Shown: piece after piece, positions 37,646-46,020 of the stretch
How the letters are laid out: each line of letters opens with the position of its first letter
Position numbering within the stretch: position 1 is the first letter of the stretch
DNA from: Mucisphaera sp965279675
GTDB taxonomy: Bacteria > Planctomycetota > Phycisphaerae > Phycisphaerales > Phycisphaeraceae
Direction of reading: 5' to 3'
DNA: 64,000 nt
Assembly (NCBI RefSeq): GCF_965279675.1
Contig: NZ_CBDIIJ010000002.1
Coordinates: 868,001-932,000, forward strand
Translations under genes and position numbers: made by a program
Notes under the pieces: generated by a model
Told to the model about the DNA's origin: nothing
Databases searched by the model: none
What the model saw: only the letters and a program-made list of their open reading frames with translations

Positions 37646-37710
37646 CGTCTGAGTTTCCTAAGAGAAATCGAGTCAAGGGTTGGATGCGTCCCAGGTCACA
37701 AGCTCTGGGA

Positions 37711-38007
37711 TCACGCGGGAGGATCATTGGGCGTACCGGGAGTAAGACCGGTTCCACCTGAAATGGAAGACAGCGGGACAGACTGGCCATCAAGCTCGGC
37801 CTGGAAGACCGCAGCGAGAGGCTGACCCAACGCGTGCGCAATCAGGATCGCCAGTTCGAGGCTCGGCGCGTACTTGGCTTTCTCAATCGCAGCGATCGTC
37901 TGCCGGGTACAGCCCGCCCGGTCGGCGAGGTCCTGCTGAGTCATCTCGTCAGCGTCAAAGCGCAGCCGGCGGATCGTGTTGGTAATCCGGAGCTTGGCCT
38001 TCTTCAT
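37711..38007 (-). CDS. XRE-family transcriptional regulator
   Basis: 98 residues from ATG 38007. A single helix-turn-helix (MTQQDLADRAGCTRQTIAAI) is followed by EKAKYAPSLELAILIAHALG, which is typical of short XRE regulators. The start overlaps the stop of the membrane protein gene by 4 nt (ATGA), so the two are coupled. Regulator/membrane-protein pairs of this kind are widespread in acquired loci. It probably controls its own promoter. Confidence 0.85.
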   Translation of the reverse strand: MKKAKLRITNTIRRLRFDADEMTQQDLADRAGCTRQTIAAIEKAKYAPSLELAILIAHALGQPLAAVFQAELDGQSVPLSSISGGTGLTPGTPNDPPA

Positions 38008-38471
38008 GCACGACACCCACCCACGCTCTGGCAAAGATCGCCAAACCGGTAACTCGCCAAGCGGATCGTGTTGCCCAGTAGGTCCCCTGCAGCGAAGCAG
38101 AAGAACAACACATTCAGCGCGATAATCGTGTCAACACCCACAGCCAGTGTGATGAGCAGGGCCATGAACCCGACACCAGCCGCGACGAGCGTGACACCCA
38201 TGCCATACAGCTGGAACTTCCGGTCCCGCTCATCAATCAGGTGGGGCCGGTGACGATCGGAGCCGAAGATCCTGACCAGCAGCATCAGCGCCACGTTGAG
38301 CCCGATGGCCGCAGGAATCACCCAGACAACATTCCTGGCCCACACGTTGACGGCATCAGGCGCCGCGAGCGAGCCGTTGGCGTACAGCTGAGCGATCCGG
38401 ATGGCAGCAGCCCCATTCACGAGCAGGCCGACGGCCAGAGCGATTACGCAGTTGCGCTGTTCGGGAGTCAT
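38004..38471 (-). CDS. four-helix membrane protein, DUF2178-like
   Basis: 155 residues from ATG 38471. Four hydrophobic helices are paired around a cytoplasmic LIDERDRKFQLYGMGVT loop, which resembles DUF2178 proteins. Earlier in-frame starts (TTG 38558, ATG 38522) are unlikely because the TTG is the -35 of a strong promoter and ATG 38522 lies about at the transcription start. It is coupled to the XRE regulator. Function unknown. Confidence 0.7.
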   Translation of the reverse strand: MTPEQRNCVIALAVGLLVNGAAAIRIAQLYANGSLAAPDAVNVWARNVVWVIPAAIGLNVALMLLVRIFGSDRHRPHLIDERDRKFQLYGMGVTLVAAGVGFMALLITLAVGVDTIIALNVLFFCFAAGDLLGNTIRLASYRFGDLCQSVGGCRA

Positions 38472-38529
38472 GGGACCGGGGTCCTCAAAGTCGACGTTAG
38501 ATCGGGTTGGTGTGAATGCCATACGACAT

Positions 38530-38558
38530 AATGTAAGATTAATCATTGTCGATGTCAA
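38530..38558 (-). promoter_or_regulatory. promoter of the membrane protein/XRE pair
   Basis: Minus strand TTGACA (38558-38553), 17 nt, TACATT (38535-38530). The AT-rich area contains several ATGT/ACAT half-sites (for instance ACATAATGT), possible operators for the XRE protein. Confidence 0.6.
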
Positions 38559-38683
38559 TTATGATTTACATCCTGTCTAAAATAATGTAGATCATGCCCC
38601 TTCTCACGGCTCGCACAGGCCATGAGCCCCCAAGCACGCCGAGGGTCACCCGAAGCCTCGGGACCCGATAAAGGAGCAACCCC

Positions 38684-39154
38684 GTGTTAAGAACCGCCTT
38701 GGACTTGTTCGTCAGTCGTGAACCACTGCTCTCAAAGCTGCTTCAGGACGTGCCCGAAACCCGCTGGGCAGAGCAGCCAGCAGGTCTCCCAAACCACGCC
38801 GCCTGGACCATGGGTCACCTGTGCCTCGCACACAACGTCCTGCTCTCGCTGCTAGGCGATAAGCCCAGATGTCCCGCCGAATGGAAGCAGCACATGGACA
38901 TGGGCACCCAGCCGGTATCGGATCGGAACCTCTACCCCACCTGCGAGGCGCTGTGGACGGCCTACCGCGAAGGGCAGGCCGCAGTCACGGCCGCCGTGCG
39001 CGCAGCCGACCCCGAGATGATGTCGCAAACGATGCCGATCGAGTCATTCCGCGTTTTCTTCCCGACGATCGGCCACGCCACGCTCTACCTGCTGTGTACG
39101 CACGAAGCCACCCACCACGGCCAGCTACAGACCTGGAAGCGAGCGCTGCATTAG
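38684..39154 (+). CDS. DinB/YfiT-like four-helix metal-binding protein
   Basis: 156 residues from GTG 38684, with AAGGAG upstream. The histidines of the DinB superfamily are in place: one in NHAAWTMGHL and two in THEATHHGQLQTW. Members include thiol transferases and damage-inducible proteins; the substrate is not clear. The last gene of cargo A, 16 nt before the lpxI remnant. Confidence 0.78.
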   Translation: MLRTALDLFVSREPLLSKLLQDVPETRWAEQPAGLPNHAAWTMGHLCLAHNVLLSLLGDKPRCPAEWKQHMDMGTQPVSDRNLYPTCEALWTAYREGQAAVTAAVRAADPEMMSQTMPIESFRVFFPTIGHATLYLLCTHEATHHGQLQTWKRALH

Positions 39155-39170
39155 CGTAGAGACGCCACTC

Positions 39171-39265
39171 GCTCCGGCCCTTTCTCATCCACACCCCTCC
39201 CCACCCCCATCGCCATCATGCCCGCCCATAGAAGACCAAACCATCCGACTTCTTGCACAAGGCGA
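39171..39265 (+). pseudogene. decayed copy of the lpxI 5' end and its upstream region
   Basis: This matches 43806-43901 over its whole length. Both share GCTCCGGCCCTTTCT, then ACACCCCTCCCCACCCCCAT, then ATCATGCCC, then a CCCAT(A/G)GAAGACC start region. Here the lpxI start codon ATG has become ATA, and the following codons still read E-D-Q-T-I-R-L-L-A. Only the right half of the terminator hairpin that precedes lpxI is present. This marks a breakpoint of a past duplication or integration. Confidence 0.8.
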
Positions 39266-39347
39266 AAGTTCCAGAACCAGAAGCGTGCCTCACGCCGCTG
39301 AGGAGGCTATCCAGGGGACAATCGTGAAAGTTTGCGCAGATTAAACC

Positions 39348-39376
39348 TTGACATAGATTATTCCTTGGTACATACT
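39348..39376 (+). promoter_or_regulatory. promoter of the metalloprotease-like gene
   Basis: Perfect TTGACA (39348-39353), 17 nt, CATACT (39371-39376), 60 nt before ATG 39437. The surrounding sequence is AT-rich relative to the window. Confidence 0.62.
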
Positions 39377-39436
39377 GGCATGAAGCGGCGCTGTTGGTCT
39401 GGATTCACGGTTTCGATTAACTAGAAGGGAAGAGGC

Positions 39437-41176
39437 ATGGTTGGTCTTCAACGTGCTGGTCAGGCATGGGTGTTAGTTGGCGTCCTGGGCATGTCGATTG
39501 GCTCTGCGGAAGCAACGCAGACCTTCTATCTGGATTTTGACACGATTATCGAGGGGGTGGATGACGGCTCCCTGGTACCCGGTGTGACCCCCGGCGTACC
39601 ACCGATCGATGAAATCTATGACTACGACAGCGAGCAGCGGAGTTTCGTGGTCGACTACCTGAACATGAATTTCGAGCAACACGGGATGGTTTTTGTGGAT
39701 GGTCTGCCAGCAATCGCAGGCGCTGGCTCGGTGATTCAGATGAACAAGGGTTTCGGTGCCGGGGCAGAAGGGGTCGACTTCCGAAACCTCGATGATGACG
39801 ACAGCGCATCAGTGAACATGCTGAGCATCTATAAGTTCCTGAGTTACCCGCTTGAGACGCTATCACTCATGGACGTGGCGATGTCGACAGCCAACACGAT
39901 CGGACATGAAGCGATGCACCTCATGGGAACGCGTCATCACGATGCGTACGGGCCAATCGGGACGGGGATCGGTACCTTCCCGACCGACTTTCTACCAGTC
40001 TCCTCAGCCCCCGTGGGTGCACCGTTCACGCCGGAGAACTTCATGTCGATACACGCGGGTGGGGCAGGATTCGGCTTGGGCTTGTTCACGCCGAAGTTTG
40101 TCTCTGAACGAAGCACCATCAGACTGGAGGTGGCCAAGCCCTTCTCGGATGGATTCGTCGACGCCGAACTGGGCGGAAACAACACCTTTGAGACGGCACA
40201 GTTCATTGACGTGGACTCGGGCGGGTTCGATGTCGGCTATCCGATGCGACCGTTGCCCGAACCAGATCGTTCGACGCCGGGGACAACACCCGCGCCAGAG
40301 ATTCCTGTGGCGTTGACAGGCTTTGCGAAGGTGGTCACCGGATCGTTTGACTCGAAGCCGGCACCTGAAAGCGACAAGTTCTTCGGAGACTACTACTCGT
40401 TCTTCGGTATCGCTGATGAGATGTGGACGTTCGAGGTGATGTCGAAGATTCTGGAGGGTGGCGATCGGTATGCGGACACCGCGGATCCAGCGGTGGTCAT
40501 CCTCGACCCGACCGGAGCCGTGGTGCCGTACTACGGCGACCCGTTCGGCGCCGCGAATGATGACGATGATGACGGGGAATTGGGAGCCACAGTGTTCGAT
40601 GTGATCCTACCAGTGACAGGCTTCTACAGGATCGAGATCATCGTGGCGGATGAGTTCTTTTCGGGCCCGCCTAAGACCGGGCTGGATGGTGGGTCGTATG
40701 AGTTGTTCATGTACTCTGCGACGCCAGCAGTCGAGATTCTCGGAGACTTCAATCTTGACAGCGTCCTGACGATCGATGACCTGGACTTGCTCGTGGACGC
40801 ACTTGGCACGGCGGACGGATTCTTCGATCTGGTCGGCGACCCCGTCGTCGATGAGATCGATCTGTTCTTCTGGGTTGAGTTGTTGTTCGGAACGATTCAG
40901 GGCGACGCCAATCTGGACCGAGTCGTGGACCTGATCGATCTGTCGTCACTGGCCTCATCGTTCGGTGCCATTGACGCTGGCTGGGCTGGCGGGGACTTCA
41001 ATGCAGACGGCATCGTGGATCTGATCGACCTGTCACTCCTCGCATCTAACTTTGGCTTCGATGGCACAGAGGATGCTTTCCCCGATCCAGTACCGGAGCC
41101 GGCGAGCGCGTTACTGCTGGCCGGTCTGCTTGGGATGGGTACCAGGCATCGGGTGTCAGCCGCCGCTGAGCTGTAA
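39437..41176 (+). CDS. PEP-CTERM protein with metzincin-type zinc site and dockerin-like repeats
   Basis: 579 residues. Signal peptide, then a catalytic-type domain with HEAMHLMGTRH at residues 157-167: the HExxHxxGxxH zinc motif of metzincins (His157, Glu158, His161, His167). Residues ~290-430 look like a PPC-type beta domain. Two dockerin-like units start at 489 and 519, each with a calcium-loop pattern (GDANLD, GDFNADG) and VDLIDLS. The tail is PEP (553-555), a hydrophobic helix and a basic patch. A secreted, cell-surface-anchored protease is likely. It has its own strong promoter and a GGGAAGAGG ribosome site, and it forms cargo B between the lpxI and lexA fragments. Confidence 0.85.
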   Translation: MVGLQRAGQAWVLVGVLGMSIGSAEATQTFYLDFDTIIEGVDDGSLVPGVTPGVPPIDEIYDYDSEQRSFVVDYLNMNFEQHGMVFVDGLPAIAGAGSVIQMNKGFGAGAEGVDFRNLDDDDSASVNMLSIYKFLSYPLETLSLMDVAMSTANTIGHEAMHLMGTRHHDAYGPIGTGIGTFPTDFLPVSSAPVGAPFTPENFMSIHAGGAGFGLGLFTPKFVSERSTIRLEVAKPFSDGFVDAELGGNNTFETAQFIDVDSGGFDVGYPMRPLPEPDRSTPGTTPAPEIPVALTGFAKVVTGSFDSKPAPESDKFFGDYYSFFGIADEMWTFEVMSKILEGGDRYADTADPAVVILDPTGAVVPYYGDPFGAANDDDDDGELGATVFDVILPVTGFYRIEIIVADEFFSGPPKTGLDGGSYELFMYSATPAVEILGDFNLDSVLTIDDLDLLVDALGTADGFFDLVGDPVVDEIDLFFWVELLFGTIQGDANLDRVVDLIDLSSLASSFGAIDAGWAGGDFNADGIVDLIDLSLLASNFGFDGTEDAFPDPVPEPASALLLAGLLGMGTRHRVSAAAEL

Positions 41177-41368
41177 AGCAGACCTGTCCTTCTGAAACAA
41201 CCACAAATCAGTTGAATCTCTGGTTCCCACCAAGAAGCGACAAGGTTTAGCCGCTGATTCACTTCGTGAACGACTCGCAGACCAGCTAGCTCAATCTGAA
41301 GCGACGACTTCTCCAACTCACGCTCAGAACCTTCCTCCCACGCCGCCCTAAGCCACTTCACCGCAGAT

Positions 41369-41481
41369 CCAACGGCCGCATCCGACTCCAACCCGCCAAC
41401 GACAAGTACGAACCCATCATCATCGAAGCCGGATCCGTCCAAATCCAAGGCGTCGTCATAGGCGTCGTCCGGGCGTACTGA
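41369..41481 (+). pseudogene. lexA 3'-end fragment, copy 2 of direct repeat
   Basis: 113 bp that encode the last 37 residues of LexA in frame up to TGA. It differs from the intact gene at 7 bases: six synonymous third-base changes and one Val to Ile. That pattern means the fragment separated from a lexA under selection, not by neutral decay after local duplication. Upstream of 41369 the match stops. The 192 bp before it (41177-41368) show no gene. Confidence 0.88.
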
Positions 41482-41805
41482 TAGTCCTCAGCTCCGGCAG
41501 ATAGACCTAGAGATAGCACAGGCCAGACGGTCTGTGTTTTTGTTTGTCCTTAGCAGCCATCAAGAAACTCAAGTCAATCATTAACCAAGTACTAATGTGA
41601 ACGCGATTAACAACAAATAATGACTTGGTGGTTAAAACGAGGTTGCCAACTTTATTTCGGATATTTGTAACTAAAATATCTTTTTACGCGCAGCCTTCTT
41701 TTTTGTGCTTCGTACCCAAGCAACAACAAGCCAACCTCAGCACTCTACTCGGCGCCATAGAGCTAACTGAAAAACAACCCGGCGCTTCCGAAGGGAAAAC
41801 GAATC
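41482..41805. other. AT-rich intergenic region upstream of the lectin-like gene
   Basis: 324 bp without a credible gene, clearly richer in A/T than the surroundings. It has an imperfect dyad (TTAACCAAGT at about 41590 and ACTTGGTGGTTAA at about 41622-41634) and T-runs near 41680-41705. A short frame at 41625-41894 has no family resemblance and overlaps the next gene; it is not annotated. Promoter elements are likely here but not clear. Confidence 0.4.
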
Positions 41806-43764
41806 ATGGCAACTACCCACCCAACTCTAACGACAGCCGCAACACTAACTATCCCCTTAGGGCTCACTCTATCGTTACCGGTACACGCGACTGACCTCGA
41901 CTGGAAGCAATACCCGGGCAACGATCATTGGTATGCCATTGTTGAAGGACCTGTCACCTGGGGCGAGGCACAGGCCATCGCCGCCAACCAGGATGCTTAC
42001 TTGGCGACGGTAACCAGTGCCGAAGAAGACAACTGGCTTCAATCCACATTCGGCGTTGGTGCCCTCAACTCGAACTACTGGTTCGGTCTCGAAAGAGAAC
42101 CCACACCTGGTGAATGGCGTTGGGTAACAAGTGAGCCACTCGATTACACCAACTGGAACCCCAATTACCCCAGCCCACCTTGGCTGCCTTCAACACCCGA
42201 GCATCGAGGGATTTACAACGACGACGGCACTTGGATCCACCGCAACGGCTTCGACCGTAGTGTTGCAGCGGGTGGTTTTCCATGGAACGCTGTCATCGAA
42301 CGCGAAAGTCTGCCAGTTCCTACGCGAAGTGCCTTCTACGAAAGCTTCGAACTGGGCACCCCGGGTACCTACCCCGACGGATGGTCCGTTCGGTTCGGCG
42401 CTAATCGCCAGAACATCTCCCAGAATCTCGCCTCGCAGGGCACGCAATCCGCGAAAATGGATGCACTGGCATTCGGTGCTGTAGAGAGCTTCGTCTCCAT
42501 CCCCCAGCTCCGAACTCCCTTTACCCTCTCTTATGACCTCTACTTAGACAGCGCTTCAAACGACAAAGGTGATCTCTACGTCAGGTACGAATCCGAAGAC
42601 TTCACTGTCACAGGCGGTTTTCTACGGACCGATGACGGCGACTTCACACTCTCTATCTCCAGCGTTGGTGACACAGGCATCGTGCTGAGTCAGGACCGGT
42701 GGTACGGGCTGAAGATGAGAGTCGATCCTGCAAAAGGCATGGTCGATTACTATCTCGACAACGAACTCATCGCACACAACTCCCCAATAGGCGGTTCCTC
42801 TCGACCTTCACGCATCGTCATCCACGCCGGCAACATCGATGACTCAAGCCTCACCGGCTACATCGACAACATCGCCCTCAACCTCGACCGTGTCCTCCCG
42901 GACGGCGTGATCGCTGGCTACTACTTCGATGGCAACTACACCGACGCCGGACCCAACGGCCTCGACGGCACACCCACCGCCGAAATGCAGCTCGTTCCGA
43001 GCATGCCGGGCAAAGGCGAGGCCGCCAGCTTCACCGACCGCTCCACCACCCGCATCGCACTCGGTCAGCAGGACGAGTTCGACCAGATGGGCAACCAGTT
43101 CACCACCGCCTTCTGGATCAATCCCACCCATTGGGGCATTATTCAGGATCACGACATCATCGGCAGCAGCAATCGTGATTGGGTCACTGTCATCGAGAGC
43201 ACAGGTGTCCTTCGTTTCAGTATCAACAACGTCGGCTACGATTCAAACACTGCCATTCTTAATGATGGCTGGCACCACGTCGCCTTCCGTCGCGATCAGG
43301 CCGCAGGCACCCTCGAAATTTTCATCGATGGCGTGCTCGACGCCGTCTACACCGGCATCTTCAACGACCTCACGGCCTCCACAGCCATGAACATCGGCCC
43401 CTGGGAACTGGGCAGCCCATCCAACTTCGACACAGGATTCCTTGGCGAACTCGATGAGATGTTCTTCTCCAGCGAACTACTCAGCGATAGCGAGATCCGC
43501 AGGCTTGCAGACGCCCCCGGCGACGCCAACGCCGACGGCTTCGTCGACATGCAGGACCTCTCCATCCTCGCCCAGAACTTCGGCGGCCTCACCCCCGCAC
43601 AAGCCTGGGGCGGCGACTTCAACGCCTCCGGCGACGTCGACCTCATCGACCTCTCCATCCTCGCCCAGTTCTTCGGCTTCGGCCTGCCTCAAGCCGCCAC
43701 CGTCCCCGAACCCGCCAGCCTCTCCCTCCTCGCTCTCTGCGCCCTCCTCACCCGCCGCCGCTAA
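41806..43764 (+). CDS. PEP-CTERM protein with C-type lectin, LamG-like and dockerin-like modules
   Basis: 652 residues. After a signal peptide, residues ~30-170 form a C-type lectin-like domain (WYAIVEGPVTWGEAQAIAA, LATVTSAEEDNWL, YWFGL, WRWVTSE). Residues ~180-365 are a beta-sandwich, probably concanavalin-like, and ~366-560 a LamG-type domain (GYYFDGNYTDAGPNG, TTAFWINP, WHHVAFRRD). Two dockerin-like units follow (GDANADGFVDMQDLS, GDFNASGDVDLIDLS), then PEP, a helix and RRR. It is likely a surface carbohydrate-binding protein. AAGGGA precedes the ATG. Codon GC rises markedly from about residue 340 onward, suggesting a mosaic gene. Confidence 0.85.
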   Translation: MATTHPTLTTAATLTIPLGLTLSLPVHATDLDWKQYPGNDHWYAIVEGPVTWGEAQAIAANQDAYLATVTSAEEDNWLQSTFGVGALNSNYWFGLEREPTPGEWRWVTSEPLDYTNWNPNYPSPPWLPSTPEHRGIYNDDGTWIHRNGFDRSVAAGGFPWNAVIERESLPVPTRSAFYESFELGTPGTYPDGWSVRFGANRQNISQNLASQGTQSAKMDALAFGAVESFVSIPQLRTPFTLSYDLYLDSASNDKGDLYVRYESEDFTVTGGFLRTDDGDFTLSISSVGDTGIVLSQDRWYGLKMRVDPAKGMVDYYLDNELIAHNSPIGGSSRPSRIVIHAGNIDDSSLTGYIDNIALNLDRVLPDGVIAGYYFDGNYTDAGPNGLDGTPTAEMQLVPSMPGKGEAASFTDRSTTRIALGQQDEFDQMGNQFTTAFWINPTHWGIIQDHDIIGSSNRDWVTVIESTGVLRFSINNVGYDSNTAILNDGWHHVAFRRDQAAGTLEIFIDGVLDAVYTGIFNDLTASTAMNIGPWELGSPSNFDTGFLGELDEMFFSSELLSDSEIRRLADAPGDANADGFVDMQDLSILAQNFGGLTPAQAWGGDFNASGDVDLIDLSILAQFFGFGLPQAATVPEPASLSLLALCALLTRRR

Positions 43765-43791
43765 AAAGCAGCCATCAAACCCTCGCAACTC

Positions 43792-43820
43792 GGGCCGGAG
43801 TCAAAGCTCCGGCCCTTTCT
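43792..43820 (+). terminator. Rho-independent terminator after the lectin-like gene
   Basis: GGGCCGGAG / CTCCGGCCC, 9-bp perfect stem, 6-nt loop, then TTTCT. Its right half is duplicated at 39171. Confidence 0.88.
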
Positions 43821-43864
43821 AATTTACACCCCTCCCCACCCCCATCCCCTATCATGCCCCTCCC

Positions 43865-44875
43865 ATGGAAGACCCACCCATCGGACTCCTCGCAGGAGGC
43901 GGCCGACTACCCATCATCGAAGCCCAGGGCATCCGCGCCGCCGGACGAAAGGTCGCCTGCGTCGGCTTCACCGGCCAGTACGACAAAGACCTCCCCGACT
44001 ACTGCGACCACTTCGAAACCGCAGGCATCGTCCGACTCAACCGCTGGCTCAAACTCATGCACCGCTGGAACGTCCAGCAGGCCATCATGGTCGGCTACGT
44101 CCGCAAAACCCGCATGTACCAGCCCTTACGAATCGTCTCCAACCTCCCCGACAGCCGCGCCATCCGCCTCTGGTATCGTGTACTACGCAACGACAAGCGC
44201 TCGCAGCAGATGCTCGGCGCCATCGCCGACGACCTGCGCCAAGACGGAGTCGAACTCATCGACACCACCGCCTTCATCAAAGACCACCTCGCCGAGCTGG
44301 GCGTCATGACCAAAACCCAGCCCTCCTCCGAACAGCAGCTCGATATCGAGTTCGCCAGCCCCATCCTCGCCCGCATGAACGACCTCGACATCGGCCAGGC
44401 CATCGCCATCAAGGAACGCGACGTCATCGCCGTCGAAGCCATCGAAGGCACCGACAAGATGATCAAACGCGCCGGCGAACTCTGCCGGGCAGGCGGATGG
44501 ACCCTCATCAAAGGCGCCAAACCCTCCAAAGACCTCCGCTTCGACGTCCCCACCATCGGCCTCTCCACCATCGAGAACCTCAAGGCCGCCAAAGCCTCCT
44601 GCCTCGTCCTTACCGCCCACAACGTCATCATGATCGACAAACAGGACGTCATCGACGCCGCCGACGCCGCCAACATCGTCATCGTCGGCATCGAACCCGT
44701 CGAAGACTCCGGCCTCCCCATCGAAACCCTCGCCAAATACGCCATCCCCGCCGAACCCCTCCCCGACATCCCCGAAGAACTCACCCCCACCGCCGAAGTC
44801 CAGGCCGAAGTCGCCGAGTCCGAATCCACCGACACCCCCCAAACCGCCGACGCCGACACCTCAGCTCAGAAGTGA
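43865..44875 (+). CDS. lpxI: UDP-2,3-diacylglucosamine pyrophosphatase LpxI
   Basis: 336 residues. IGLLAGGGRLPIIEAQGIRAAG at the N-terminus, VGYVRKTRMYQPL in the middle and KGAKPSKDLRFDVPTIGLSTIENL with AHNVIMIDK in the C-terminal half identify the LpxI (DUF1009) family. It hydrolyses UDP-2,3-diacylglucosamine to lipid X in lipid A synthesis, so the organism has a lipid-A-bearing outer membrane. The C-terminal ~45 residues are an acidic Pro/Ala-rich extension. TATCAT 9 nt before the ATG may be a -10. The 3' end overlaps the convergent glycosylase gene by 15 nt. Confidence 0.9.
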   Translation: MEDPPIGLLAGGGRLPIIEAQGIRAAGRKVACVGFTGQYDKDLPDYCDHFETAGIVRLNRWLKLMHRWNVQQAIMVGYVRKTRMYQPLRIVSNLPDSRAIRLWYRVLRNDKRSQQMLGAIADDLRQDGVELIDTTAFIKDHLAELGVMTKTQPSSEQQLDIEFASPILARMNDLDIGQAIAIKERDVIAVEAIEGTDKMIKRAGELCRAGGWTLIKGAKPSKDLRFDVPTIGLSTIENLKAAKASCLVLTAHNVIMIDKQDVIDAADAANIVIVGIEPVEDSGLPIETLAKYAIPAEPLPDIPEELTPTAEVQAEVAESESTDTPQTADADTSAQK

Positions 44876-45802
44876 CGCCGTAAAACTCCCTCCATCACGC
44901 TCACGATCCCACCCCTCCGCCGGCCCCACCCGACGCTCGTAATCCCGCCACAACTCAAACCAGTACGCCAGAAACCGGTAAGGCCGCATCGGCTCGTAAT
45001 ACGCCTCGATCATCGGCTCCAGCAGCTTCGGGTTCTTCGGCCGCTCCACCCCCTGCGTCAGACAAAAGTGCCGATACGTCTCCGTATCGATCGCCAGCGT
45101 GTCGTAGTGCCCCAGCAGCTGCGCCATGTTCGCCGCCGCATACGGCCCGATCCCATGCAGCTTCCGCAGCTCAGCCAGCACCTCTTCCTCCGTCCGCTCA
45201 TCCGATTCATACCACCCCGCATCGATCTCACCCGCCAACACCCCCCGCGCCAGCCCCTCAATCCGCTCCGCCCGATACCCCACCTTGCACACCTCCTTCA
45301 GCCGCTTCGCCCCAAACCGAGCCACCTCCCCCGCCGTCGGAAAGCCCCCCTTCCCCACATGCTCCACCAGCAGCTTGTTCATCCGAATCGTGCTCGTCCA
45401 CGTCGTGTTGCACCCCGTCACCGTCTTCACCAGATCCTCCCACATCGTCGCCGACCGAAACAGCCGACCAAACCCCCTCTTCTTCGCCTCCGGATTCAGC
45501 CGCCACCAGTCCCGCAGATCCTCATCCACCCGCAGCATCCGCCCCACCTGCCCCTTCACCTCCCCCTGATGATCCCTGTTCAATCTCTCCCCACACCGAA
45601 TCAACAGCCCCCTCCCCGACCCCGCCTCCGTCACCCGCACCCCCACCCGACCCTCACCTCCCACACGCAGCACCGTCTCAAACGCCTTCGCCTTCGGATC
45701 CCAGTGATTCGGAGCCAACAGAAAATACCCGTACGAGCACACCGCCCGCCCCAGCCGAAACCCCCGCGGAACCTCCAAAGCCAGCCGCGATCCACTCAGC
45801 AT
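44861..45802 (-). CDS. HhH-GPD superfamily DNA glycosylase
   Basis: 313 residues from ATG 45802. The C-terminal half holds the helix-hairpin-helix LHGIGPYAAANMAQLLGHYD, followed by the catalytic-type aspartate in AIDTETYRH. The N-terminal half resembles the AlkA/OGG-type beta domain (SYGYFLLAPNHW). No iron-sulfur cysteines are visible at the C-terminus. It most likely removes damaged bases (3-methyladenine or 8-oxoguanine type). The frame extends 72 codons further upstream, without support. Confidence 0.8.
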   Translation of the reverse strand: MLSGSRLALEVPRGFRLGRAVCSYGYFLLAPNHWDPKAKAFETVLRVGGEGRVGVRVTEAGSGRGLLIRCGERLNRDHQGEVKGQVGRMLRVDEDLRDWWRLNPEAKKRGFGRLFRSATMWEDLVKTVTGCNTTWTSTIRMNKLLVEHVGKGGFPTAGEVARFGAKRLKEVCKVGYRAERIEGLARGVLAGEIDAGWYESDERTEEEVLAELRKLHGIGPYAAANMAQLLGHYDTLAIDTETYRHFCLTQGVERPKNPKLLEPMIEAYYEPMRPYRFLAYWFELWRDYERRVGPAEGWDRERDGGSFTASLLS

Positions 45803-46020
45803 CCTGCTACGATCCCTCAACAAAAGAGAAAAGGTTCGCCGATTCCCAAAGAAGGGAATACCCTGCCACGCGGCAGTGCTATGATGCCAACCCCCAAACG
45901 GGCTATAACGCCAAACATACGTACCCCTACAACCACAAGCGTCCACTGTCCCCACGGCGATCTGACCCGGAGTCCATCTCCTCGACCAGATGCCAAAGAC
46001 AACGACGGAGCCAACCAAAC
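45803..46020. other. divergent intergenic region with hairpins
   Basis: Two short stems lie here: ATTCCC / GGGAAT (45842-45859) and CTGCC / GGCAG (45863-45876). TATGAT (45880-45885) and TATAAC (45904-45909) are possible -10 elements for the desaturase gene, neither with a clear -35. Confidence 0.35.

Noticed and set aside
36932..41368. Site-specific integrase expected within the lexA-lpxI cargo
   Set aside because: None of the frames resembles a tyrosine or serine recombinase, so an integrase-driven island is not supported.
41625..41894. 89-residue frame in the AT-rich gap
   Set aside because: No ribosome site, no family pattern, and it overlaps the lectin-like gene in another frame.
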